NCBI GenBank assembly: GCA_037178625.1
Contig: CM074138.1
Location: 682,001 to 746,000 of the forward strand
Length of the DNA: 64,000 nt
From: Skeletonema tropicum
Taxonomy: Eukaryota; Bacillariophyta; Thalassiosirophyceae; Thalassiosirales; Thalassiosiraceae
Direction: 5' to 3'
Shown here: positions 1 to 10,519 of the stretch, in pieces
How positions within the stretch are numbered: position 1 is the stretch's first letter
Layout of the letters: every line of letters begins with the position of its first letter
Translations under genes and position numbers: made by a program
The notes under the pieces: model-generated
Databases searched by the model: none
What the model was told of the DNA's origin: nothing
The model's input: only the letters and a program-made list of their open reading frames with translations

Positions 1-306
1 GATCGTGTCTTTTACGAGACACTCTACAACCAACGCCCCGATTCTGAAATGGCACAAGAATGGTGCGTCGCCTACGGCGTCTTGTCTGACGAGGATGCGG
101 CCAAACTTCACAAAAAGATTTTGAAACGAAAGGCTGATGCGAAGAGTGTAGGTGGTAGTGGAGGCAGTAGTAGTAGTCCTGCACCCAAGAGTGAGAAGAA
201 GAAGAGTTCATCGAAGAAGAGGGGGAAGAAGGTGATGGATGATGTGGAGTTTGATGCGGGGATGGGTGCTGGTGGAGATGAGGGGATTGGGGTCGGAGCG
301 CTGTAG
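1..306 (+). CDS. 3' end of a conserved hypothetical protein with basic Ser/Lys-rich tail
   Basis: The frame is open from base 1 to a TAG at 304-306, so the 5' part lies outside the window. The visible 101 residues begin with a compact folded-looking segment (DRVFYETLYNQRPDSEMAQE) and go on to a Lys-rich helix. A Gly/Ser-rich linker follows, then a basic patch (KSEKKKSSSKKRGKK) that could be a nuclear localisation signal, and an acidic/Gly-rich end. An internal ATG at 49 is in frame but the coding signal continues upstream of it. I do not recognise the family. The gene converges on the WDR53-like gene, with 155 bp between stop codons. Confidence 0.7.
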   Translation, partial: DRVFYETLYNQRPDSEMAQEWCVAYGVLSDEDAAKLHKKILKRKADAKSVGGSGGSSSSPAPKSEKKKSSSKKRGKKVMDDVEFDAGMGAGGDEGIGVGAL

Positions 307-461
307 AAGATGTACTATAATGTACACACTTTTGAGAAAGAGACAAGACGTAGAATGGACAGGGAGAACATTACAACAATTGATATATTGGTGAGCAATA
401 TAATATACATACATAAGAAAAGATATCAAACATCTGCATTACACTTCAGTGCTAAGTAGGT

Positions 462-2041
462 TTAAGACGATGGCAGAGAATAAATGGATATATCATTGGT
501 CGTGTCAGCAACAAACACCGAAGATGGTAAGGCATCACTCGAAGCTCGACTACATGTGATCCAATTTGGTTTATGTCGATGTGGTATTTGAAACAGTACC
601 TTCGGTGGAGAAGGGAGTAAATCATCCAGAAACAATTCATCATCTGTAGACGCCTTGTGTTGATTGTTTGTCTTGCCCTTCTTCTTATTCTTGCCCTTGC
701 TCTTCTTTGATGATATTGTGGCAGACTTCAATGCTTCGGTTGCACTTTGCAACTCATTGTCTTTCTCCTTAGCTTCTCGGTTCACATCACTGCATCCACC
801 AAGATAGAGTAATGGATCCAATGCATCTCCATCTACCATATTACCACCAAGATCCCAGAACAAAAGTTTCCCATCATTTCCTGCAGATATTAATAATCGA
901 TCTTCAGCTTCGGCACTGCTGGATGGTTTTGACGTTGAAGCGCTAGAACCGAAGCCAGGAAAGCATACTGCTGCAACTGCCGATCCATGCCCACCTTCAT
1001 CGTACCCCAGCCTTCCTATCTCTACCAAACGATTTCCTTCTCCACGTAGAATGACGCAAGATCCATCCCCAACCGCTGCAGCAAGTAGTCGTCCAGAAGG
1101 ACTCCATTGAAGGGAATGAATAAAGGGGGGGTTGCAAATTTGAGTTGTATTCTCGCTTTCAGCAGGTTTGATATGGATGGATGACGTTGCTCGCTTCGGT
1201 TTCGACACGTCAAACAGTTTCACCATGCAATCAGTACCACCACTTGCCACATACATCCCATTGACTCGTGGTCGAAATACAGCGCTGGATGCAATGGTGT
1301 GCGATCCAGGCTCTGCGTGATGTAGAACTGTGTGCTTGACAGAGATTGGTGATTGTTCTGAAACTATACTTCTTTGTGGGATGCATTCCGAGGGAATGTG
1401 GACCTCTCCACAATCATCAACCGCGGCCAAATGATAATTTCGTCTGCCATCTTTGTTGCGTTTTGGAAAAGAAAATGATAATTGATTTATTTCGTCCTGG
1501 CATTGAAATGATGGAGAAAGATCCAGATACGGCGTTTTGATAATTGGACCTGTGCATGTCCGAAGATCGTATCCATAAACGTTAGTTCCAGAGCTCGCAT
1601 ATCTGTTGAAGCAAAGAAGAATTAGTCAAGATTGAGTTGAATCAACATATTGCATTGCTGTGTTCATAACTAGGCATCAACTTACACCATGCAATCTAGT
1701 CTACTAGTAGAAATATCAGTATCACCGCTGTCATCGCCGCTACTTTGTCCTTCCTCAATTACAGACGGATGAAATGCTACAGCGGTCACATCATTAGGCT
1801 CATTCTCTATTGTCGGCGCAATGATACAATAGGCAGTCTTTCGCATACGCAGATCCCAAAGTCTTGCGGTGCCATCTTCCGATCCACTCAGCAATAAGCT
1901 GGGGTGATGATCGGTAATCGATGAATACTTTGCGTGATCACCTGGGTGAGATATGCACAGTACTGGCTGTCGGTGACCTTTTAGAGTGCGTTTCTGAACT
2001 TTAGGTGAGTAGGAAGTATCTTTAGATGCCATGGTCGTCAT
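462..2041 (-). CDS. WDR53: WD40-repeat protein, WDR53 family (2 exons)
   Basis: Exon 1 is 2041-1686 and exon 2 is 1602-462. The 83-bp intron starts GTAAGT and ends CAACAG, and joining restores the frame (Asp-Cys-Met-Val-Tyr-Ala-Ser-Ser), giving 498 residues. WD repeats are visible as GH...SGSEDGTARLWDLR, a tail with YASSGTNVYGYDLR, ASGGTDCMVKLFD and ISAGNDGKLLFWDLGG. A Lys-rich loop (SKKSKGKNKKKGK) comes before a C-terminal strand pattern, NWITC...SVFVADTTNDISIYSL. The same order, basic loop and end (VNWL...VADQT..ISVYPL) are known in animal WDR53, a substrate-receptor-type beta-propeller of CUL4-DDB1 ligases. The ligase role is inferred from the family. Confidence 0.85.
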
Positions 2042-2438
2042 GTGAGCCGAGACTATATATTATTATGGCTATGGTTGCTTGCACATCAACCTACATCAAC
2101 AACATGATCATGCTGTGAATGCTGAGATTTTGAAGCATTTTGAGCGCCAACCAACTTTTGGCGCCACAGACAATTTCCCGCCACATTCTCGTGCAACACA
2201 TACTTTTTATTTTTTCTACCTGCTTCCTGCTTTACGGCTTTGTACGGACAAGGCCGAAGGAGGATTGGTCAAACTCTTGATGCGTAGTAATGGTACTCTC
2301 TAGTCGAAAAAAAGTGTTTATTTAGCTGAGTATACCGTAATCTCGTCTTACAAGTGCTCGTAGGTCTCTCAATCCCAGGAGCCTCCACATCCATCACAAG
2401 CAGTAATAGTACCTACTCTCAGTGTGATCAAGAAATGT
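2042..2438. other. Intergenic: WDR53 promoter side and downstream region of 2439-3356
   Basis: No gene is supported. It holds the upstream region of the minus-strand WDR53-like gene and the 55-bp 3'-end duplication described separately. Confidence 0.5.
2324..2378. repeat. Extra copy of the 3' end of the neighbouring gene
   Basis: These 55 bp match 2443-2497, the last codons of the 2439-3356 gene, with about three differences at an offset of 119 bp. Weaker similarity continues on the gene-distal side (2286-2323 against 2402-2442). This is a local tandem duplication of a coding 3' end, now untranslated downstream sequence. Confidence 0.8.
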
Positions 2439-3356
2439 TTACAGCTGAGTATACCGTAATCTCGTCTTACAAGTACTTGTAGGCCTCTCAATCCCAGCAA
2501 CCCCATCCAAAACACGATGGGTTGTTACTATCTCAAGTCCATCCAAAATTCGTTTGCCAGTAGTTTCATCAAACCCACGGCGAAACCTCCTACGCACACG
2601 TGCACACCTATATACATTACTTCCGGCGAAAATCCCCCCTGCTGAGGAAAGGATTCGGTATACTTCATCAGAGCCAAAGCCTGATTCGGTTGGTGGTTCA
2701 ATTTTTCGTGATACCACTGTTAGATTGACTGGACCTTCATTGTTATTGCGTGTATACTCAATAGAATTATTGGGTGTATCAAGCAGTATCGATCCTTTGT
2801 CTATTCCAATTCTGCTTGATAACTCAAGGGATCGATCCAATATAGCGGATTGCAATGTCTTGCCTTCAAAAGTGTAGGTGGCATCTTTCATGCCTTCAGG
2901 TGCAGCAATAAAGTCTGCTTCGTAAACCTCCGTGAGCTTCGATGTGAACGCCCTTTCATCTGATCCACCTAGCAGTTTCCAAGCCAACGCAGATTGTTCC
3001 AAGTTTCCCTCAACCGAGGTAACGACTCTTTGTACCCTCCATTTTGTGTCGATCATGCTAGATGGATAGTACACTTCTGATGCAATCGATTTTGATGGCG
3101 AAAATAAATCTAACCCACTTCCCAATTCTTCTATTCGAACTGGAGCGCCAGATGACGATTGTAGAGGAGGCGGAGTAGCCGCTTGAGACGCTTGAGGCAA
3201 AAAGATTGAACTGGTTGTGAATACTCCTCCAATGGTAGAAATATTTTGTAGAGCGTCTCGACGTGCTCTGCTATTCACTGAAAGAGCGTCGACGCTGCCA
3301 TAGGAGCCTAACAGCAGCAGCGGTGCGATGATCATCATCATCATATTCGCTGTCAT
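2439..3356 (-). CDS. Plastid/thylakoid-lumen-type protein of unknown function
   Basis: The single-exon reading of 305 residues starts at the ATG at 3356, because this begins a clear signal peptide (MTANMMMMIIAPLLLL). The open frame continues upstream to 3449 only through a non-ATG codon. The leader ends SVDA-LSVN, compatible with a diatom plastid signal-peptide cleavage site. It is followed by a basic stretch (NSRARRDAL) and a second hydrophobic segment ending QASQA-A, resembling a lumenal cleavage site. Together they suggest a multipartite leader to the thylakoid lumen. The mature part starts with a VYYPSSMIDTKWRVQ segment and has a lipocalin/PsbP-like strand-rich look. It may belong to a plant/cyanobacterial DUF of lumenal proteins; I cannot name it securely. 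Its 3' end has been tandemly duplicated. Confidence 0.7.
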   Translation of the reverse strand: MTANMMMMIIAPLLLLGSYGSVDALSVNSRARRDALQNISTIGGVFTTSSIFLPQASQAATPPPLQSSSGAPVRIEELGSGLDLFSPSKSIASEVYYPSSMIDTKWRVQRVVTSVEGNLEQSALAWKLLGGSDERAFTSKLTEVYEADFIAAPEGMKDATYTFEGKTLQSAILDRSLELSSRIGIDKGSILLDTPNNSIEYTRNNNEGPVNLTVVSRKIEPPTESGFGSDEVYRILSSAGGIFAGSNVYRCARVRRRFRRGFDETTGKRILDGLEIVTTHRVLDGVAGIERPTSTCKTRLRYTQL

Positions 3357-3837
3357 TACATAGATGATACTTCTCACCAAGCAAGCACCTATTGTACACC
3401 AACACCAAGCCACCGAGCTCTTGCTAAAATTCAGAAAGAGAAGAGTCACTCTTACACCTCGAGAGCGTGCTTTTGCTTATGCCTTGTGCCTTGTGCGGAG
3501 TAGAGTAGGTACTTTTATGGCGCGGCATGGCTGGCCTTTGCTGTGCTCCGACGTGTGTCGTCCAATTGCACGTTTCACGTTCGGTCACAACTCACAACCA
3601 TAAAAATTGCTTCCGGTTTGCGGAGTTTTTTGCGTTGTTGGTAGTTGTTGGTGCTGGTTTATTTGCGGCGTGTTGCTATTATCAGTGGCTGCCAAGTTTG
3701 CTCGCCTATCGGCATTTATCTTCTTCGAGGAGGCTATAAATTTTTGCCTTAATCTATATCCAGCGAGTTTCTATATAAATTGTTGAAGTCTGAACACAAC
3801 ATCATCAAAAAGCATACGGAGAATATTCAGGGATAAG
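3357..3837. promoter_or_regulatory. Divergent intergenic promoter region (lumen-type gene / NAA20)
   Basis: The 481 bp separate two divergent starts. AT-rich TATA-like strings occur at about 3735 (CTATAAATTT) and 3770 (CTATATAAAT) upstream of NAA20. No coding function is supported. Promoter activity is inferred from position. Confidence 0.4.
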
Positions 3838-4450
3838 ATGACTTCCACAAGACAATTTCATATGAATGATCTCTTCCGTTTCAACAACGTTAACCTTGAC
3901 GTTTTGACGGAAACATACAACATGCCATTCTATCTTCAATACATGTCAAAATGGCCAGAATTATTCACAGTCGCCGAAGCACCCGACAACTCCATCATGG
4001 GGTATATGCTTGGGAAAAGTGAGGGATCTGATACGCTATGGCATGGCCATGTTAGCGCTGTGACTGTTGCACCATTGTACAGGAGGCTGGGGTTGGCAAA
4101 GACGTTAATGGAAGATTTGGAGAGTACAAGCAGTAATGTTTACAATGCCTTCTTTGTCGATTTGTTTGTGAGGGCATCGAATACTTTGGCAATTAATATG
4201 TATGAAAAATTTGGATATGTGAAATATCGGAGAGTATTGGGGTAAGTGCATCATGTATCTTTGTTGGTTTATTATATTACATCATAGTTCTTTCTTTGTA
4301 CTAATCGCCGCTCCACATAAATCCAGGTATTACTCAGGGGATGATCCGGAAGATGCGTGGGATATGAGGAAGGCTTTGGCTAGAGATGAAAAGAAGCAGA
4401 GTGTGATACCAATGGATCGACCCGTGTTACCACAAGAGCTGGAGTGGTGA
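3838..4450 (+). CDS. NAA20: N-alpha-acetyltransferase 20, NatB catalytic subunit (2 exons)
   Basis: Exons are 3838-4241 and 4327-4450. The 85-bp intron runs GTAAGT...TCCAG and the joined frame gives 175 residues, the usual length. The whole chain follows NAA20: DLFRFNNVNLD at the N-terminus, MPFYLQYMSKWP, the GNAT acetyl-CoA loop RRLGLA (residues 82-87), FFVDLFVRASN, MYEKFGY, and after the intron a YYS..(G)DDPEDAWDMRKAL segment with a Pro-rich end. NatB acetylates nascent chains starting Met-Asp/Glu/Asn/Gln on the ribosome with the auxiliary subunit NAA25, which is not in this window. It converges on the first RING gene, with 80 bp between stop codons. Confidence 0.97.
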
Positions 4451-4530
4451 CCATGATTACAAATGACGCGTATATAAATACTTTAGAAAGGACTTAAGTA
4501 TTCCTAACACTCATCTTACACATCATCATG

Positions 4531-5666
4531 TCAGACACTTTCGTCACTTCCAAGCAACGCTGGCGCTTGTTTTACACAGATAAACTCCTGACGACAACAC
4601 GGACAGAATTCATTTTTCAGCAACTCCTCATCGGTCGGGTTCCTTGTAAAGTTTTGACTCATTGATCTCTTCTTTCCTGAGGATGTCAACCACTGAAGAA
4701 TGCAGTCTTCGTGAAATACGTGGCTGCATTCTGCGTTTGAAGACCAGCATACACGGTCGCATTTCTCAAATTCTGAGAGACAGATTGCACAAAATATTGG
4801 CACATTTCGTTTTTGAACAGTTTGCGGTTCACTATTTGGTTTGTTGGCGACAGAAACCGGCTCTGTTTGGGCTTGAGATGTCTCTCTTCCATTATCATCT
4901 CCACTCTGAAACAGGGATGGTAACTTCCATCTCTTTCCTTTTCCTTCCGGCCTGCTTTCTTTCCTTGCCTCAGTGCTGCAGATATCATTCTTGCCTGCCA
5001 CATCAAATCCGGGTAGAGGGATAGAAATATGAGTGTATTCGGTAGCAGCGTCGCCAGCTGCTGTTGACTTGCTTTCTTGTGCCTGTGTCATATCACCTCC
5101 ATTACGAACAAGTACAACACCACTATTCCCTTCCTCTACGTCACCGCTCCTTTCCACATCTTCGCAAGATTCGCCTGATGTGAGGCTCTCATTGTCATCG
5201 TAGACTTCATTTGTTGATGATGAGTGCGTACTATCAGTTTGTGATCCAGAGCAGCATAGCAAGTGCTCGTCGTCTAGTGTCTGTTGTGTTGAATAAATCG
5301 TAAAAGAGTTGTGAGATGTGCATCTCACACATGAATAATCTCGCAGCAGTTCGCAGCACAAACTTGTACCATCCATCTCTCACATGGACTTACCAATGTA
5401 TACCTGTTCAAGTAGCGTAGGAGTACGGTCTTTCGTAGGTTGTCAATCTCTTCCTGACGTGCGAAAGACATTGTCCGATAGCATTCTGGACTTTCCTCCC
5501 CGGCTATTCTCCCTCCCTCGTCGTCGCCACGGAATCTCTTGATGCAAAATTGAATGGATCTTACAAATGCCCAAATCAACAGAAGGCCCCATCCCATAAC
5601 GAATAACATTATGAAGCTCGTGCTGGTGCTGGCGTTGGCGTCGTCAGAAGACATGTTGCTAGCCAT
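4531..5666 (-). CDS. Membrane-anchored RING-H2 protein, tandem copy 1
   Basis: Exon 1 is 5666-5394 and exon 2 is 5280-4531. The 113-bp intron (GTAAGT...ACAACAG) is phase 0 and the product is 340 residues. The start ATG at 5666 is chosen by comparison with the two paralogues. The order is: a short N-terminus, one transmembrane helix (about residues 13-33), a cytosolic RQEEIDNLR helix, a long Ser/Glu/Asp-rich linker and a C-terminal RING-H2. The RING has CAIC, then Cys-Ser-His, Phe-His, Asp-Cys and CPCC, i.e. C-x2-C...C-x-H-x2-H-x2-C...C-x2-C, with a long loop before the last pair. RING-H2 domains recruit E2 enzymes, so an E3 ubiquitin ligase is likely; the substrate is unknown. A transposon lies 246 bp upstream. 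Confidence 0.85.
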
Positions 5667-6081
5667 GGTAGATTGATTGTTTACATGTACCATTGAGCAT
5701 TGAGTTGTAAGTAGTTTTAGGAGGAAGATTTTGTCATCTGTATGGTACTTATGTTGCTTTGGTGATAATTGCACGGGCAGTATTGAAGTCTCTCTAGCCT
5801 AGAGAGAGAGGAAGGGTTCTCAATGTCACGTCTCTTTGTCATGGTCCATCTGTATGTACTAATACTTTCATTATTTCAACTTCAATCAGATTCATCAACT
5901 TATAGGTAAAAACAAGGGTAAATAAATAGGGTATGACTCAAATTTTGGCGGGAAAACTCCACGGCGACGTTTACGCGTAAAAAATCAAAGAGGATTTACC
6001 GTCTCGTGGTCAAACTCAGATGCGAAAGTCAGTGCCGGTCAACAGGATGATCATCATCAACCACGCCGCCTGATCGAGGCA

Positions 6082-6415
6082 GGCAACCATGGTCGACGTT
6101 GCCGCTGTTGAAATAGACCAAGTTAACAGCCGACCTATGGGCCGATCGGTGGCTGATCGTTACTATGGATTTTATGTATGTACTGAAGCTCTGGCCGCAG
6201 CCAAATACCTCAAGGGAAGGCAGCATGGAGGCAATATCAGACGGTGACGTCCGGCGAGCGCCGGCCACCAAACAGTGCTTATTGAACGTCCCAATGAGCG
6301 TTTCTGCTGGATCCAAGCACGATAACATGAACAAAATAAATCAGCCATCAATCGTCCCATATTACGAGTAATAACTTGGTCTATTTCAGCAGCGGCAGTG
6401 TGGACCATGGTTGCC
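6082..6415. repeat. Foldback with 43-bp inverted arms
   Basis: Arms 6082-6124 and 6373-6415 are inverted copies matching at about 39 of 43 positions, with 248 bp between. It lies inside the 5913-8395 transposon. It may be a small inserted element or a structural part of the transposon. No clear TSD was seen. Confidence 0.75.
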
Positions 6416-6644
6416 GTTGCCTTCACACGGCCCGACCAGCCTTACATTTTGGATATTTTAGCGATGTTGGCGATAGCATTTTTTCCATCAAGCCAAGGTA
6501 TCTCTCTAGCTAACAACCATGACGAGTCTCTCTTCCACCTGCCTTACATGATGAATATCTCCAATTAAAATGCAACTAATTCAACAATCTACCATCTCAT
6601 AGTCACAATTACATTTATACATATACTAAGCCTGCCAATTGGCA

Positions 6645-7797
6645 TCAACCATCAACATTCATATCCTCACCACTGTTGGTATCGGTGGTAACCACTTCGT
6701 GGCACTCATATTGATGGATACGCCATGCCATAGCAAGCCGCATTTTCCCACAACCAGGATGATTGCAAATTTTGATCATAGTATCATTTTCTGTCACTTT
6801 TATGGCTGCATCATCATCGCTGCCGTCACTGTTAACTACCGCAACATCATCCGCAACAACTTCATCCGTGAGTACTAGTTCTTGGTGGAGAGCCTCTTCG
6901 TCATTGATGCTAGTCGCCAAAGGACCAAGCACGACATTACTATCAACCAATGCGACATCAGTAACCTCTTCGCAGCGCCGAGAATTCTGGACTCCACTGT
7001 TCGTTTTCTTCTTCCGTTTTGACTTGGTCTCCTTCTTCACATGATCTTTTGCACAATGTAAAAATGGTGAAGTTTGAAATAGATACTCACTCAACACTTT
7101 CTTCTGGAGTTCATTGCCACGGGTAGCTCCAAACTGGCGCAATAACTTATTCCAGATCGCATGACAGGTCTCTATGTTTTGTTCATCTATACCACCAAGA
7201 GTGCCCCACATTTGCAGCTGCTTCAAAAGATGGAGACCAAACAGAAGATGCGCCTTTTTTGTTGTTGATGTCTGCATCAGCACACACTTCGGGCTCGTCT
7301 ACGTCGAATAATGCAAGGAAATCTCGACGAACAATTTCTTTCCGTTCCTCTCTATGATCTTCATTGCCAATATGCCAAGGCTGTTCACACTTTCGGTTGC
7401 CATTACGCTCATGATTTGTTTTGTTTCTTACTACATCCGGCACCACAATAGCGTTGCCAACACATCTCATGCATCCAACACAAATCACTCTCTTATGAGC
7501 CTCATTGCTGGGATCGAGACCAAACATCAAACATGTGACTTTGCCTTGGCGGTCAGTAAAATATGACTTAGGAGGTGTCAGTCGTTCAGATGACTGGCAA
7601 CCCCTCTTCGACCTGCGTCGATGTGCACCTGTGCCTTTCGTTGAGGACGTCGTTTGCTCATTTGTGGTAGTTGCCGGGGTTACAATTTGCGTCCTAGACC
7701 GAAGCTTAGGTGTTGATGAAACGTTCCCTGAGTCTCGTATGCTTTCGCCGCCGTTGTTGCGGCTAGGCGAAGGGCCGGTAGTGCGGCATGACGACAT
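6645..7797 (-). pseudogene. Transposon-encoded C2H2 protein, broken by a frameshift
   Basis: Two overlapping minus-strand frames make one protein: 7797-7183 (ATG at 7797) and about 7259-6645. The frame must change by +1 at an A6 run (7260-7255); one base too many there accounts for the break. The first part is Ser/Thr/Arg-rich, then has ICVGC/MRCVG and CEQPWH motifs. The second part has a helical domain (WGTLGGIDEQNIETCHAIWN followed by K and LLRQFG), a basic patch, acidic repeats, and a C-terminal zinc finger CNHPGCGK...RIHQYECHE. The helical domain and terminal finger recur in the protein at 22664-23845. This is probably part of the protein set of the surrounding element; transposition activity is not shown. 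A sequencing indel is the alternative explanation. Confidence 0.65.
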
Positions 7798-8403
7798 GGT
7801 TACTATGTGCAATGACAGATAAATGCTGAAGGAAAATGAAATTAGAAATGGCGGGAACAAAAAAAACCTTTTTTGCCACAAAGCAGACCTGATTCCACAC
7901 ACAAAGACCTTAAAGTTGTGAATCTATACAAATCTATAGTCCATTTAACTACATTAATTATTCGTCACACAAAGTCCTGAGAGGAAAACCCCCAGCATAT
8001 TCTAACTCGCAAAAGCATGGGGATCACGAAAATGTTCGGGGTTTTCCTCTCAGGGGTGTATTTTGAAAAATATACGCAATGTATTTCTACGGATTCCTAC
8101 GTGGACAGTTTGAGTACCGAAAATGTCATCCACACGTGAGTTGGCCGGGCCGTGTTCAGCGGTGAATGATCAGTTCGAGCTTTCAATGACGGGAAACGAC
8201 GAGGCAAGCGAGACTCAACCATAGGGAACCAAAAGTCGTAACGTCACTTTTACTTAGGAGTGTATCTGAACATTTGTGAACAGTACTAGGTACAACGTAG
8301 GAATATGTAAAAATGGCCCTTGTGACAAAGTTGAGTTTGACCACGAGACGGTAAGCGTCACACTCTTTGTGACATACCCTATTTATTTACCCTTGGGTAA
8401 AAA

Positions 8404-9436
8404 GGTATCATTCTTCATATCAATTTAACAGATTCCGACGTGAATGTCGTGCGAAAAGATTCTACAAACAATAAGCCTCCCAATTAAGCCTACCGGGATA
8501 GTGAGCGTGCGGGCATGCCCGCAGCAATATAGTCTGTGCGTGAGGGAGGTTTGGGTCTTTTGAGGGTATGTTTGTCATTTTTCGGGTACTTTAAGTTGCT
8601 TTAAACCCGATTACTCCTATCCATGTGGGGCCCATGTGGGGCCAACGTGGGCGCCGCCAACAAGAGAGTGAAATAATACCAACTAAAGTGATACTCCTAA
8701 TAAACATGGCGTCCGTGTCTATGTATGGCACGCGTTTGAGGCGTTTAGTATTGTATGTTGTGATCATCTTCAACGACCGCTCGCTCTTGCAACCGATTCA
8801 GCATATCTTCTTTTGTCAGAGAGCAATCAATATACACACATAGTTTATGCTCACAATATTGACCTCCTTCGCCTAATAATTAGTTTCCTACCTCCCAAAT
8901 TGTCCATAGTTTCATATATACTAGAGGGAAATAATGTAGCAAACTGTGTGATAGGGTTCCATGATGCATAGGCTATAACCCGAGGTCAAAACACCATTCA
9001 ACTGCAAATTTCATGTAGTTTCCGAGTATCTTCACGCATACTAAAATGACTGAAAAGGTGCTTTTCCAAGTTTCTTACGTACAATACCACCCATACATCA
9101 TAGCCATGGTTTTTTACAAGCGATTTTCACATATTATGCTGACACATCGTGAGAAAGCAATGCCCTTTCTATCGACAGCTGGCAATGGAATCACAGCATA
9201 ATATTAGGCACACTATTCACTAAGACCCTGCTGAGAATAATAGTGCTCTTGGTATCATTAAAATTTTGCTACTACAAGCGAAGTTCTGCTGGGTATTTGA
9301 CAAAATTCCAAATTTAGTAAAATAAATTTAGTTCTCTGGTACATAGAGCGTTAAAAGTGTCATTAATTGGACACAACATGGCAAGCTCGAATGCTTCTGA
9401 ATATAGGCCGACTCAAACTCTTGATTTTACAACGTA
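8404..9436. other. Intergenic spacer
   Basis: No gene is supported. It has a short palindrome near 8508-8523 (GCGGGCATGCCCGC) and a tandem CATGTGGGGCC-type repeat at 8621-8650. The 3' part (9370 onward) belongs to the 3' flank shared by RING copies 2 and 3. Confidence 0.5.
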
Positions 9437-10519
9437 TCAAACATTTTCCTCACTTCCAAGCAACGCTGGCGCTGGTTTCACGCAGATAAACTCCTGGCGA
9501 CAACACGGACAGAATTCATTCTCCAGCAACTTCTCATCGGTAGGGTGTTTGGTGAAGTATTGACTCATTGATCTCTTCTTTCCTGAGGATGTAAGCCACT
9601 GAAGAATGCAGTCTTCGTGAAATACGTGGCTGCATTCTGCGTTTGATGACCAGCATACACGGTCACCCTTTTCATATTCTGAGAGACAGATTGCACAAAA
9701 TATTGGCACACTTCGTTTTTTAACAGTGTGCAGCTGACTTGGTTTGTCGGTGGTTGAATCAAGCTTTGTCTGGGTTTGTGACTTCTCGCTTTCCTCACCA
9801 TTTCGAGTTTGAAACAGAAATGGCAGCTTCCACCTCTTTCCTTCTTTTCTACTATCTTGGGTTTCCTCGGTGCTGCAGATAGTATCTATGCCTGTCATCT
9901 CACATCCGGGCACCGGGATAGAAATGTGAGTGTATTCGATAGCAGCGTCAACAGCTGCTGTTGACTTGCCATCTTGTGCTTGTGTCATATCACCTCCATT
10001 AAGTACAAGTGTAACATCGTTATTCCCTTTCTCTATGTCACCGCTCCTTTCCATATATTCGTCAGATTCGTCTGATGTGACGCTCGTGTCTTCTACATTC
10101 GTTGATGATGAGAGCGTAGTATCAGCCTGTGATCCAGAGCAGCATAGCAAGTGCTCATCACCCAGTGTCTGTTGTGTGCAAAGATAGAAAGATTGAATTG
10201 TGAGATGTTCATTTACCACATGAATGATCTCGCAGCAGTCGCAGCACATGACATGTCTTACCAGTGTAAACTTGCTCAAGTAGCGTTGGAGTGCGGTCTC
10301 TCGTAAGTTATCAATCTCTTCCTGACGTGTAGAAGACATTGTTAGATAGCGTTCTGGAGTTTCCTCCTCGCCTGTTCTCTCTTCCTCGTCGTCGCCACGG
10401 AATCTTTTGATGCATGAATAGACGGATTGGACAAAGGCCGTGAAGAAAATCAAGCCCCATCCCAACAGGAATAAAATCATGAGGCTGTCGAGGCTGACGC
10501 TGGCTTTGTCAGTAGACAT
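9437..10519 (-). CDS. Membrane-anchored RING-H2 protein, tandem copy 2 (intron open in frame)
   Basis: By homology with the flanking copies, exon 1 is 10519-10262 and exon 2 is 10168-9437 (329 residues spliced). The intervening 93 bp has GTAAGA and CAACAG ends, is a multiple of three and has no in-frame stop. An unspliced reading of 360 residues with a Cys-rich 31-residue insert is therefore also possible. It has one transmembrane helix (about residues 12-33), RQEEIDNLR, a Ser/Glu-rich linker and a RING-H2 (CAIC...CSHVFHEDC...CPCC). Its RING exon is nearly identical in DNA to copy 3, and both share 3' flanking sequence (AACATGGCAAGCTCGAATGC), so copies 2 and 3 separated most recently or converted each other. 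Likely a membrane E3 ubiquitin ligase. Confidence 0.85.
   Translation of the reverse strand: MSTDKASVSLDSLMILFLLGWGLIFFTAFVQSVYSCIKRFRGDDEEERTGEEETPERYLTMSSTRQEEIDNLRETALQRYLSKFTLVRHVMCCDCCEIIHVVNEHLTIQSFYLCTQQTLGDEHLLCCSGSQADTTLSSSTNVEDTSVTSDESDEYMERSGDIEKGNNDVTLVLNGGDMTQAQDGKSTAAVDAAIEYTHISIPVPGCEMTGIDTICSTEETQDSRKEGKRWKLPFLFQTRNGEESEKSQTQTKLDSTTDKPSQLHTVKKRSVPIFCAICLSEYEKGDRVCWSSNAECSHVFHEDCILQWLTSSGKKRSMSQYFTKHPTDEKLLENEFCPCCRQEFICVKPAPALLGSEENV

Larger units (their letters stand above)
5913..8395. mobile_element. DNA transposon with perfect 23-bp TIRs and 8-bp TSD (KDZ/Zisupton-like candidate)
   Basis: The ends 5913-5935 and 8373-8395 are perfect 23-bp inverted repeats (starting CAAGGGTAAATAAATAGGG). 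They are flanked by identical 8-bp direct repeats GGTAAAAA at 5905-5912 and 8396-8403. A second inverted block, ACCGTCTCGTGGTCAAACTC, lies inside both ends (about 5997-6019 and 8329-8351). The element is 2483 bp and carries the minus-strand frameshifted gene 6645-7797 and an internal foldback at 6082-6415. An 8-bp TSD with a C2H2-ended protein fits KDZ/Zisupton-type transposons, but no DDE triad was identified, so the family is inference. It sits in the tandem RING cluster. Confidence 0.85.

Noticed and set aside
7250..7265. Programmed -1 frameshift at A6-G
   Set aside because: The join between the two frames needs +1, not -1, and the preceding base is C, so the slippery heptamer is not met.
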